A stretch of DNA of 7,129 nt from Actinomycetes bacterium (GTDB lineage Bacteria > Actinomycetota > Actinomycetes > Propionibacteriales > Nocardioidaceae): positions 1-7,129 of the forward strand of contig JAHEXN010000185.1 in the NCBI GenBank assembly GCA_023252095.1. The letters are read 5' to 3'. Positions 1-6,269 of the stretch are shown one piece after another. A program made the translations under genes and the position numbers. The notes below the pieces were generated by a model, which was given only the letters and a program-made list of their open reading frames with translations, made no database searches and had not been told where the DNA came from. The number at the start of each line of letters is the position of its first letter. The stretch's first letter is position 1.

Positions 1-307
1 TCGGACCCAGGTCCGCCGTGCAGACCTCGTTGTCCGAGTCCTCGAACTCGACCGTGATGCTGTCGCGATCCGACTCGATCTCGACGGCGACCGGAGGGCA
101 GCTCGAGCTGCCCCACGTCGTGATCGCGAAGGCCTGGCCGTCGTCGAGCCAGGTCAGCATCGGTTCGGGCGCCAGAAGGCGTTCCTCAGCCTCCGCCTCG
201 TCAGCACCGGGCGGCAGTTCTGGGTAGGTGTCCCGCGCGACGTCCCCGCCGCCACACCCGCCGAGCCCTGCCATGAGCGCGACGCCCATCACGACCATCC
301 TTCGCAT
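1..307 (-). CDS. Small secreted lipoprotein, partial (C-terminus beyond left edge)
   Basis: The reading frame opens with ATG at 307-305 and stays open for 102 codons to the window edge, so the C-terminus is missing. The N-terminus is a lipoprotein signal peptide: MRR, a short hydrophobic stretch (VVMGVALMAGL), then the lipobox LGGC with Cys18 as the predicted lipidated residue. A Gly-rich and acidic linker follows. The exported part has a WGSSSCPP motif at about residues 64-71 and a second Cys near 95 (VCTADLGP). The two Cys could form a disulfide. I recall this WGSSSCPP...C..DL pattern from uncharacterised actinobacterial lipoproteins of unknown function. An in-frame stop at 319-317 rules out a longer N-terminus. 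A start at Met7 (289) has a better ribosome-binding match (GAAGGA) but would lose the positive charges. The start lies 4 nt after the DUF6314 stop, so the pair is probably translationally coupled. The function is unknown. Confidence 0.85.
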   Translation of the reverse strand, partial: MRRMVVMGVALMAGLGGCGGGDVARDTYPELPPGADEAEAEERLLAPEPMLTWLDDGQAFAITTWGSSSCPPVAVEIESDRDSITVEFEDSDNEVCTADLGP

Positions 308-311
308 GGCG

Positions 312-740
312 TCAGGCTAGGCGAGTCTCGTCCACGTCGCGGGTCAGACGGGTCGTCATCGTGTAGTCCTTGGCGGGGCCGGACACGACCCAGACGACGG
401 TCCAGGCGTCTGGCGACTCGACCTGGATCCGGCCCTCGTACGTGTCGGCGCCGCACGGATGCACGACCGACTGGCCGACCGACCACGGGTGGAAGTCGCG
501 GCTGTCCTCGAACGTGACCCACCAGCCGTCGGGGCGCTGCTCGACGAACAGGTGGCGAAAGACCGACGTCTCGCCGCCGTCCCACGTCATGGTGCCGGAC
601 TCGCTCCATCGCACACGGCCGTCGTCCTCGACGGCCAGCTCGGTCGTGCCCGTCACGTGACGGGGCGGTCCGAGGCGGTCCTCGATGTCGCGATCGAAGC
701 GCCAGCTCCCCGCAAGGTCACGAGGGTCGGTGGCAGTCAT
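312..740 (-). CDS. DUF6314 family protein
   Basis: The protein is 142 aa, starting at ATG 740-738 (MTATDPRDLAGSW). The open frame reaches back to 878, but that would run into the divergent hydrolase gene, and its extra 46 residues look like low-complexity shadow sequence. The family pattern is clear: an N-terminal LAGSWRFDRDI, a central stretch rich in beta strands, HPCGADTY at residues 94-101 and GPAKDYTM at 121-128. These match the conserved blocks I recall for DUF6314, a small, lipocalin-like predicted beta barrel with no established reaction. There is no signal peptide or membrane segment, so it is probably cytoplasmic. The conserved His94, Cys96, Asp99, Lys124 and Tyr126 are candidates for a binding site, which is inference. 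It is the first gene of a two-gene unit with the lipoprotein, and it is divergent from the serine hydrolase across 56 nt. Confidence 0.85.
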   Translation of the reverse strand: MTATDPRDLAGSWRFDRDIEDRLGPPRHVTGTTELAVEDDGRVRWSESGTMTWDGGETSVFRHLFVEQRPDGWWVTFEDSRDFHPWSVGQSVVHPCGADTYEGRIQVESPDAWTVVWVVSGPAKDYTMTTRLTRDVDETRLA

Positions 741-796
741 CCGCTGAGCCTGCTCGTCGTGACGCGCTGAGGTCAAGTCGCTGCGAGCATAGGGCC

Positions 797-1951
797 ATGA
801 CCGAACGTCAGGACCGTGTCCGGAGCAGGGTGGCCCAGCTGACCGAGGAAGGGGCGATCCCCGGCGCGACGTGGGCACTCGTCGAGGGTCGTGGCGAGGA
901 GCGACGCGTGCACGTCGAGTCGCTCGGCCGTTACGTCGACGACTCGATCTTTCGCATCGCGTCGCTGACCAAGGTGGTCGTCGGAGTCCTGACGGCGGCT
1001 CTCGTGGACGACGGCGTGCTCAGCCTTGACGACCCCGTGGACCGCTGGGTGCCCGAGCTCGCCGGTCGTCAGGTGCTGCGTGCGCCAGGCGCGGCTCTCG
1101 ACGACGTCGTGCCGCCGTCGCGGCCGCTCACCGTGGCTGACGTGCTCGAGATGGGTGCTGGGCTCGGCTGGGGCCCCGTGCTCGAGGGCACGCCGCTCCA
1201 ACGGGCCCAGGTCGACCAGCAGCTCGAGTCGACGTGGCAGCCGAGTCCGTTGGACCCCGACGAGTGGGTGCGACGGCTCGGGTCGGTGCCGATGGCGCAT
1301 CAGCCGGGGGAAGGCTGGCTCTACCAGATGTCGTACGACCTCTTGACCGTCGTCCTGGAGCGAGCCACGGGCGCGCCGCTCGACGAGGTGCTGACCCGGA
1401 GAGTCCTGGAGCCGCTCGGCATGACCGAGACCGGCTGGAGCGTGGGTGCCTCGCTGCTCGAGCGGGTCCCGGCGCAGTACTTCCCGAACCGGGCGGGTGA
1501 GCGGGTCGAGGTCTCCCCGGTCGCCGACCCGAGCCTGCTCGAGCGTCCCGCCTTCCGTTCGTCCGCCACCGGGCTGCTCTCGACCGCGACGGACCTGGCG
1601 AGATTCATGGAGCTGCTGCTCGACGACGGCGCCGGCCCGAACGGTCCGGTGCTCCCGCCAGCGGCGCTCCAGCACCTCACCCAGGACCGCCTGAGTGACA
1701 CAGCCCGCCCGATGGCCGTCGCCGACCTGGGGCCCGCACTGGGCTGGGGCCACGGTGCCGCGGTCGACCTCGAGCCGCAGTTCCCCGGTTCGCATGCGGG
1801 CCGCTTCGGCTGGCACGGCGGCACGGGAACTTCCCTCTGGGTCGACCCGACCGCGGGCATCGGCGCCGTGATCCTGACCCAGCACGGCATGGGCGGCACG
1901 ACCGGGGCCGACTACGTCGAGTCCTTCTTCTCCGCAGTGCACGCGCTCTGA
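797..1951 (+). CDS. Serine hydrolase, class C beta-lactamase / EstB-like family
   Basis: The protein is 384 aa, starting at ATG 797. It has the beta-lactamase/transpeptidase-like fold: an SxxK motif S56-L-T-K59 (FRIASLTK) with the nucleophile and general base, a DDPVDRWVPEL block at 78-88, LTVADVLEMGAGL at 111-123, LEPLGMTETGW at 204-214, and a C-terminal HGGTGT at 340-345 in the place of the KTG triad. The usual YxN motif is probably Y176-Q-M178 (GWLYQMSYDLL), with Met where Asn is common; this degeneracy occurs in esterase-like members. There is no signal peptide or membrane segment, so it should be cytoplasmic. That argues against a role in peptidoglycan or beta-lactam resistance and for an esterase, amidase or peptidase. 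The substrate cannot be told from sequence. Only AGGG, 2 nt before ATG, resembles a ribosome-binding site. The gene stands alone, followed by a palindromic repeat. Confidence 0.92.
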   Translation: MTERQDRVRSRVAQLTEEGAIPGATWALVEGRGEERRVHVESLGRYVDDSIFRIASLTKVVVGVLTAALVDDGVLSLDDPVDRWVPELAGRQVLRAPGAALDDVVPPSRPLTVADVLEMGAGLGWGPVLEGTPLQRAQVDQQLESTWQPSPLDPDEWVRRLGSVPMAHQPGEGWLYQMSYDLLTVVLERATGAPLDEVLTRRVLEPLGMTETGWSVGASLLERVPAQYFPNRAGERVEVSPVADPSLLERPAFRSSATGLLSTATDLARFMELLLDDGAGPNGPVLPPAALQHLTQDRLSDTARPMAVADLGPALGWGHGAAVDLEPQFPGSHAGRFGWHGGTGTSLWVDPTAGIGAVILTQHGMGGTTGADYVESFFSAVHAL

Positions 1952-1976
1952 CGCCTCCGCGACCGCGTCCTGACCG

Positions 1977-2042
1977 GCCCTTCGAGGCTCCTCGCTGGCG
2001 CGGGTCCTGAGGGGCTCCGAGGAACGAGGAGCCTCGAAGGGC
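1977..2042. repeat. Long perfect inverted repeat, REP-like element
   Basis: The arms 1977-1994 (gcccttcgaggctcctcg) and 2025-2042 are exact reverse complements over 18 bp, separated by a 30-nt loop. A nested alternative stem pairs 2013-2018 (ggctcc) with 2028-2033 (ggagcc). A second palindromic word, cctgagg at 2006-2012, pairs with cctcagg at 2049-2055 just outside the right arm, and ggtggtcga (2061-2069) follows. This composite structure in a convergent gap, without a T-run, resembles dispersed extragenic palindromes of Nocardioidaceae chromosomes as I remember them. It starts 25 nt after the serine hydrolase stop and could also end that transcript. Only one copy lies in this window, so dispersal cannot be shown here. 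Confidence 0.75.
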
Positions 2043-2080
2043 GTCGCACCTCAGGGAGCGGGTGGTCGACGACGCGGGAA

Positions 2081-2121
2081 CGCCGTGGGGCGGACCCGAT
2101 CATCGGGCCCGCCCCACGGCG
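2081..2121 (-). terminator. Rho-independent-like hairpin after pckG
   Basis: The arms 2081-2093 (cgccgtggggcgg) and 2109-2121 pair perfectly over 13 bp. The stem continues inside with cccg (2095-2098) against cggg (2104-2107), leaving one A/C mismatch and a 5-nt loop. It lies 19 nt past the pckG stop codon. The T-tract is weak (TTCCC in the minus direction), which is common for terminators in high-GC actinobacteria. Being symmetric, it may also stop any read-through from the serine hydrolase. Confidence 0.75.
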
Positions 2122-2140
2122 TCGGTGCTGAGCGTGCTGG

Positions 2141-3967
2141 TTACTCCGCGGCGTCGAGGGCTGCGGCGACGCGGCGGTGCGCCTCCCAGATCTCCTCGGG
2201 CAGACCGTCGAACTGGGCCAGGTGCTTCTCGCGGTGGCCCATCTCCTGCTTCCAGCGGTCGATGTCGATCGTGAGGACCGTGTCGAGGTCGGCGAGGCCC
2301 TGCTCGTCGAGGCCGTCGAGGAGCAGCTCCTCGCGCTTCGGGATGACGCCGACGGGCGTCTCGACCCCCTCGACCTCACCGTTCTTGTACTGCATGAGCC
2401 ACACGAGAGGACGCAGGTTCTCGCGGTAGCCCGGCCACAGGAACCGGCCGTCGTCGCCGCGCTGGAACCAGTTCACGTGCGCGAAGATCGGCTTGGTCGT
2501 CGTGCGGCTGAAGACCTCGAGCCAGTGCGCCGCGTAGTCGGCCTCGGCGTACGACATGAACGGACGCATCGACATGGGGTCGTACCGCAGCACGCCCTCC
2601 AGGCCGTCGGCCGCGGCCGTGGCCTCGGCACCCAGCGTGAGACCGTCGTAGACGCCCTCGGCGACGTCCGTGATCGCGCGCACGAGCGGCTCGCGGTCAC
2701 GGGTGCGGCCACCGAAGATGACGCCGTGGATCTCGACACCCGCGGGGTCCTCGAAGTCCTTCGCGACGTTCGGGACGTTGGCGAGCGTCGTGGTGAACCG
2801 GCTGTTCGGGTGGGCCCACGGAGCGTCGACCTCGTCGCCCGAGCGGTCGGCGATCGCGTCGCCCTTCCAGTCCTCCCAGCCGTCCAGGTCGGTCGGCTTG
2901 GGGCCCTTGCCCTCCCACCAGACCTCCTGGGTCTTGGGGTTGTAGGCCACGTTGGTGAAGATCGCGCCCGTGCCCTCGACGATGGAGTCGACGGCCGTGG
3001 GGTTGGTCTTCTCGTTGGTGTCCTTCGCGACGCCGAAGACCCCGTTCTCGGGGTTCATGCCGTAGAGCTTGCCGTCGTCGCCGACCCACAGCCAGGCGAT
3101 GTCGTCGCCGTAGAACTCGACGTAGTAGCGGTCGCCCAGCGCGTCCGGCGCCAGCGTCATGGCGAGGTTCGTCTTGCCCGAGGCCGAGGGGAAGCCGCCA
3201 CAGATGTGGTACTTCTTGCCGGTCTCCTTGTCGACGACGCCCAGCAGCATGAACTGCTCGACGAGGAATCCGTTCTTCCAGCCGTCGTAGGCGCCCTGGC
3301 GCAGGCCGTGCGCGATCTTGCCCAGCAGCGCGTTTCCGCCGTAGGACGAGCCGTAGTGCAGGATCGTGCGCTCGTCGGCGACCGTGACGAAGTAGCGCTG
3401 GTCGTCGGGGGTGCCCTGGCCCAGGTTCGGGAGGTCGCCCGTGACGTGCACGGCGCGCACGAACGAGTCGCCGAGGTCGTTGATGTGGTCGACGCCGACG
3501 CGGGCCATGCGGATCATCTGCATGACGACGTTGCGGTTGTCGGTGAGCTCGACACCCGCGGCGAAGTTCTCCAGCGGGGAGCCGGGAGGCGCCATCAGGT
3601 AGGGGATGACATACATCGTCTTGCCGGCGGACGCGCCGGTCATGAGGCCGACGAGCTTGTCCTTCATCTCGGCCGCGGGACGCCAGTTGTTGTAGATGCC
3701 CTTGTCGCGCTCGTCGCTCGTGGCGACGATCGTGCGCTCCTCGGCGCGGGCGGTGTCCTTGAAGTAGGAACGCGAGTAGTAGCGGCCCTCGCCGACCGGC
3801 AGGAGCTCACCGGCCTCGAGCGCCTCGGCGACGAGGCGGTCGTCGTCACTGGCGTTCACGACCTCGAGGCGCTCGGCGCCCGTGATCTCGAACCAGTGCT
3901 TCACGTACTCGCGGACGTGCGTGTTGGTGAGTCCGGCAGCGTCCAGAGTTGCGTCGACGTCGGTCAT
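2141..3967 (-). CDS. pckG: Phosphoenolpyruvate carboxykinase (GTP type), variant active site
   Basis: The protein is 608 aa, the usual length for GTP-type PEPCK, which interconverts oxaloacetate + GTP and PEP + GDP + CO2 in the cytoplasm at the gluconeogenesis/anaplerosis node. ATG at 3967-3965 (MTDVDATLDA) was chosen because the open frame upstream to 4033 adds only non-family residues; AGAGG lies 12 nt upstream. Landmarks are AR at 73-74 (PEP-binding Arg), TMYVIPYLMAPPGSP at 117-131, YGGNALLGK at 209-217, the P-loop FPSASGKTN at 259-267, GDDIAW at 287-292, NPENGVFGVA at 305-314, HPNSR at 386-390 and the nucleotide-site block FLWPGYRENLRPL at 509-521. Oddities: aligned without gaps to vertebrate and mycobacterial enzymes as I remember them, the metal-ligand Lys (rat 244) is Ile218, the metal-ligand His (rat 264) is Gln238, and the P-loop Cys (rat 288) is Ser263. 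The Asp ligand (rat 311) is kept as Asp289. It sits 106 nt downstream of the enoyl-CoA hydratase-like gene and probably has its own promoter. Confidence 0.95.
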   Translation of the reverse strand: MTDVDATLDAAGLTNTHVREYVKHWFEITGAERLEVVNASDDDRLVAEALEAGELLPVGEGRYYSRSYFKDTARAEERTIVATSDERDKGIYNNWRPAAEMKDKLVGLMTGASAGKTMYVIPYLMAPPGSPLENFAAGVELTDNRNVVMQMIRMARVGVDHINDLGDSFVRAVHVTGDLPNLGQGTPDDQRYFVTVADERTILHYGSSYGGNALLGKIAHGLRQGAYDGWKNGFLVEQFMLLGVVDKETGKKYHICGGFPSASGKTNLAMTLAPDALGDRYYVEFYGDDIAWLWVGDDGKLYGMNPENGVFGVAKDTNEKTNPTAVDSIVEGTGAIFTNVAYNPKTQEVWWEGKGPKPTDLDGWEDWKGDAIADRSGDEVDAPWAHPNSRFTTTLANVPNVAKDFEDPAGVEIHGVIFGGRTRDREPLVRAITDVAEGVYDGLTLGAEATAAADGLEGVLRYDPMSMRPFMSYAEADYAAHWLEVFSRTTTKPIFAHVNWFQRGDDGRFLWPGYRENLRPLVWLMQYKNGEVEGVETPVGVIPKREELLLDGLDEQGLADLDTVLTIDIDRWKQEMGHREKHLAQFDGLPEEIWEAHRRVAAALDAAE

Positions 3968-4033
3968 CGCCCGTGGGTTCCTCTCGTTGGCAGGGCGCCA
4001 TCCTCGGGCACCTTGCAGGGCATCGTGCCACAT

Positions 4034-4053
4034 CCGGGCGACGGGTTGCCCGG
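4034..4053. other. Short inverted repeat upstream of pckG
   Basis: ccgggc (4034-4039) pairs with gcccgg (4048-4053) around an 8-nt loop in the 106-nt gap between the enoyl-CoA hydratase-like gene and pckG. It could be a weak attenuator or terminator of the upstream gene, or an operator for pckG. A 6-bp GC stem in such GC-rich DNA may also be chance. Confidence 0.25.
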
Positions 4054-4073
4054 CAGCGTCTGGGGGTCCTGGG

Positions 4074-4877
4074 TCAGCGATCCGTGAAGACCGCGGTGCG
4101 CTTCTCGCGGAACGCGGCTGTGCCCTCGACGAAGTCGTCGGCCGCCAGGAGTCCGGCCTGGCCCTCGAGCTCGACGGTGAAGGCGTGGTCGAGGCTGCCG
4201 AGGGTCGCGTCGTTGACGGCGCGCTTGGTCAGCGCGTAGGCGACCGAGGGGCCGGCGGCGAGCCGTTCCAGGACGTCGTTGACGTGCGCGTCGAACGCGT
4301 CGGCACGCGAGACGGACGCGATGAGTCCCCGGGCAGCGGCCTCCTCCGCCGTGAGCCGCTCGGCGAGCAGGGCCATGCGCAGAGCGGTGGCGCGCCCGAC
4401 GGCGGCCGCGACGAGCGCGCTGGCACCTCCGTCGGGCATGAGGCCGATCTTGGTGAACGCCAGCATGAAGAAGGCCTGGTCGCTGGCCAGCGTGAGGTCG
4501 GCGGCGAGCGCGAGGGGCACGCCGATGCCGGCGCAAGGGCCCTGCACGGCCGAGACGACCGGGAGCGGTGAGGTCGTGAGCGCACGCACGAGGCGCTCGC
4601 CGGCGACGATCGTGTCGGTCTTGGGCGGTCCGTCGTCGGGCACGGGGTCGCCGCCGATGTCGGCGCCGGAGCAGAAGCCGCGGCCCTCCGCCCGCAGGGC
4701 GATCACGGAGGCGCCGTGCTCGGTGGCCTGCTCGACGACGTCAGCGAGGTCCTCCAGCATCTCGGTGTTGATCGCGTTGAGGACGGAGCCACGACGGAGC
4801 CACAGGGTCAGGACCCCGTGGTCGACGGCCCAGCCCACCGAGTCGCCGGAACGCGTGCCAGGAGTGAGCTCAGTCAT
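4074..4877 (-). CDS. Enoyl-CoA hydratase/isomerase family protein, isomerase-like
   Basis: The protein is 267 aa of the crotonase superfamily, which handles acyl-CoA thioesters through an oxyanion hole. The start ATG 4877-4875 (MTELTPGTRS) is preferred over an in-frame GTG at 4886 because AGGG lies 8 nt before the ATG. The oxyanion-hole blocks are visible: GRGFCSGADI at 65-74 and GPCAGIGVPLALAADL at 113-128. Both catalytic Glu of true enoyl-CoA hydratases (rat 144 and 164) appear replaced, by Pro121 and about Phe141. Instead it has KIGLMPDGG (143-151) with Asp149, the arrangement of PaaG-type and delta3/delta2-enoyl-CoA isomerases. It is therefore more likely an isomerase than a hydratase, but the substrate is not identifiable. 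The C-terminal FREKRTAVF (256-264) is typical of the family. It is upstream of pckG on the same strand and divergent from the GGCT-like gene, with no other fatty-acid or phenylacetate genes nearby. Confidence 0.92.
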   Translation of the reverse strand: MTELTPGTRSGDSVGWAVDHGVLTLWLRRGSVLNAINTEMLEDLADVVEQATEHGASVIALRAEGRGFCSGADIGGDPVPDDGPPKTDTIVAGERLVRALTTSPLPVVSAVQGPCAGIGVPLALAADLTLASDQAFFMLAFTKIGLMPDGGASALVAAAVGRATALRMALLAERLTAEEAAARGLIASVSRADAFDAHVNDVLERLAAGPSVAYALTKRAVNDATLGSLDHAFTVELEGQAGLLAADDFVEGTAAFREKRTAVFTDR

Positions 4878-4884
4878 ACGACGC

Positions 4885-4890
4885 ACCCTA
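4885..4890 (-). promoter_or_regulatory. Candidate -10 element (TAGGGT) for the crotonase-family gene
   Basis: TAGGGT fits the actinobacterial -10 form TAnnnT and ends 7 nt before the ATG at 4877. Transcription would then begin at or next to the A of the start codon, giving a leaderless message. I see no convincing -35. The same bases include AGGG, 8 nt before the ATG, which could simply be the ribosome-binding site. The sequence cannot separate the two readings. Confidence 0.3.
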
Positions 4891-4963
4891 ACGCAGTCAG
4901 CGGTGACCGTACGGGTCGTGTGGTGGTCGCCGACGACTCCGGACAGTGCCTCAGAATGGGCCC

Positions 4964-5299
4964 GTGACGCACCTGCTCTTCTCCTACGGCACCCTCCGGC
5001 TGCCCGCCGTGCAGGCCGAGGTGTTCGGCGGACCCGTCGCGAGCGAGCCGGACGCCGTGATCGGCCACGTGCTCGGCGAGGTCCTGATCGAGGACCCTCG
5101 TGTCGTCGAGCTGAGCGGCAGCGACGTCCACCCGATGCTCCTGCCGAGCGACGACCCGGGGGCGGCGGTCGACGGCTTGGTGCTGCGTCTCGACGACCGC
5201 CAGCTCGCCGCGGCCGACGACTACGAGGTCGCGGCCTACCGCCGCGTCAAGGTCCCGCTGAGATCGGGCCGTACCGCCTGGGTGTACGCCCTGGCGTGA
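4964..5299 (+). CDS. Gamma-glutamylcyclotransferase-like (AIG2/GGCT family) protein
   Basis: The protein is 111 aa from GTG 4964 (MTHLLFSYGTLR). An in-frame GTG at 4946 would add six residues (PQNGPV) that do not look like family sequence. Neither start has a strong ribosome-binding site; GGG 3 nt before 4964 is the nearest. The family signature YGTLR at 8-12 forms the substrate-binding loop, and DDYEVAAYRRVKV at 85-97 carries Glu88, the likely catalytic acid/base. GRTAWVYAL ends the barrel. Family members cyclise gamma-glutamyl-amines or dipeptides to 5-oxoproline; many bacterial copies of this size have no tested substrate, so the exact reaction is open. It should be cytoplasmic. It is transcribed alone, divergent from the crotonase-family gene over 86 nt, and ends 13 nt from the convergent end of gpgS. 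Confidence 0.88.
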   Translation: MTHLLFSYGTLRLPAVQAEVFGGPVASEPDAVIGHVLGEVLIEDPRVVELSGSDVHPMLLPSDDPGAAVDGLVLRLDDRQLAAADDYEVAAYRRVKVPLRSGRTAWVYALA

Positions 5300-5312
5300 T
5301 GCCCCGTGCTCG

Positions 5313-6269
5313 TCAGACGTCGACGGGCGCGAGGAGCCGGGTCGTCACCGGCACCTGCGTGCGCACGAGACGGTCATCCACGTCGCGCACGAAGCGCGCG
5401 TGCGACGTCCGCACCTCGGTGCGTCCGTCGAGGCAGAGTGGGAATGCTGCACGGACCTGGGCGGCCATCCGGCCGAGCGCGTCGAGGTCGTGGTGGCGGT
5501 GCGCCCGGTGCCCGAGGTCGACCTGGCACATGGCGTTGAGTCCGTACGCGCGCCACGTCAGGAGCAGGTGTCCGAGGTCGACCCCGTAACCCGACACGAC
5601 CGGCTGGCGGGCCACGGCGTGGCGACGGACGGCGTACTCGCCGGCCAGCGGCTGGGCGAAGCCGGAGAGTGCGGGCGCGCGCTCGGCGATCGTGGGCCGG
5701 GCCACGAGCTCGGTGACCCGTCCACCGCCGTTGGGACGCGAGCCTCCGGACGCGCCGTCGTCGACGCCCCGGGCCGCCTCGGCCCGGAACGGACGGTCGT
5801 AGAACGCCTTCGCGAGCACGAGCGACGGATCGTCGAGCAGCGGGGCCAGGAGGCCCGTGACGTAGCCCTCGTGGAACGACTCGACGTCGGCGTCGAGGAA
5901 GACCACCAGGTCGGCGTCCGTGCCGGCCAGCCCGCTGCGGATCGCCCCGCCCTTGCCGTCGTCCGGTGTGGCGGTGCAGCGCACGACCCGGGCCCCGGCG
6001 GCTGCCGCGACCTCGGCCGTGGCGTCGCGGGAGTGCGAGTCGACCACCACGACCTCGTCGACGAGCCCATGACGGTCCCGGATGCCGGAGCCGACGGCGC
6101 GGACGATGTCGCCGACCGTGGCCTCCTCGTTGCGGGCCGGCAGCACGGCGGCGACCCGGAGGCCGCCCTTGAGGGCCGCCAGCTCGGCCGGGTCGTGGTC
6201 GGCGGCGGACAGGGTGCGCCGGGCGAACCAGTCGTCGACGGAGGTGTCAGGCCCCTCGTGATCAGGCAA
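5313..6269 (-). CDS. gpgS: Glucosyl-3-phosphoglycerate synthase
   Basis: GpgS transfers glucose from a nucleotide sugar (UDP-glucose in mycobacteria) to 3-phosphoglycerate, giving glucosyl-3-phosphoglycerate. This is the first step toward glucosylglycerate and methylglucose lipopolysaccharides. The protein is 318 aa, close to the roughly 324 aa of Rv1208, with a GT81/GT-A fold. Motifs in order are LPARNEEATV at 43-52, VDSHSRD at 76-82 (nucleotide site), GKGGA at 105-109, the metal-binding DAD at 126-128, GGGRVTELVARP at 181-192, LAGEYA at 208-213, GYGVDLG at 227-233 and GHRAHRHHDL at 253-262. A short Gly/Ser-rich insertion at about 170-180 precedes GGGRVTEL compared with my memory of Rv1208. 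The start is inferred as TTG 6269-6267, because the only other start (ATG at 6374) would overlap folP2 by more than 100 nt and add non-family residues. The TTG overlaps the folP2 stop by 8 nt, so the two are translationally coupled. Confidence 0.95.
   Translation of the reverse strand: MPDHEGPDTSVDDWFARRTLSAADHDPAELAALKGGLRVAAVLPARNEEATVGDIVRAVGSGIRDRHGLVDEVVVVDSHSRDATAEVAAAAGARVVRCTATPDDGKGGAIRSGLAGTDADLVVFLDADVESFHEGYVTGLLAPLLDDPSLVLAKAFYDRPFRAEAARGVDDGASGGSRPNGGGRVTELVARPTIAERAPALSGFAQPLAGEYAVRRHAVARQPVVSGYGVDLGHLLLTWRAYGLNAMCQVDLGHRAHRHHDLDALGRMAAQVRAAFPLCLDGRTEVRTSHARFVRDVDDRLVRTQVPVTTRLLAPVDV

Noticed and set aside
741..796. Divergent promoter pair between the DUF6314 gene and the serine hydrolase
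   Set aside because: A minus-strand TTGACC (777-772) looks like a -35, but no TAnnnT follows at a workable spacing, and no plus-strand pair is convincing. Promoters must be near here but I cannot place them.
773..1942. 389-codon open frame antisense to the serine hydrolase
   Set aside because: It is an Arg/His/Gly-rich shadow without domains, opposite a gene with all catalytic motifs intact.
4008..4024. Minus-strand TGGCAC..TGCA sequence upstream of pckG resembling a sigma-54 promoter
   Set aside because: The spacing between the GG and GC elements is off by one and, as far as I know, actinobacteria lack sigma-54.
2177..4087. 636-codon open frame on the plus strand opposite pckG
   Set aside because: It lies antisense to a well-supported PEPCK, its composition is Val/Arg/Asp-rich with no recognisable motif, and long antisense frames are expected in GC-rich genes.
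5301..5328. Possible hairpin gccccgt/acgggc between the convergent ends of the GGCT-like gene and gpgS
   Set aside because: The stem needs a bulge, the loop is long, and half of it lies inside the gpgS coding sequence; too weak to call a terminator.
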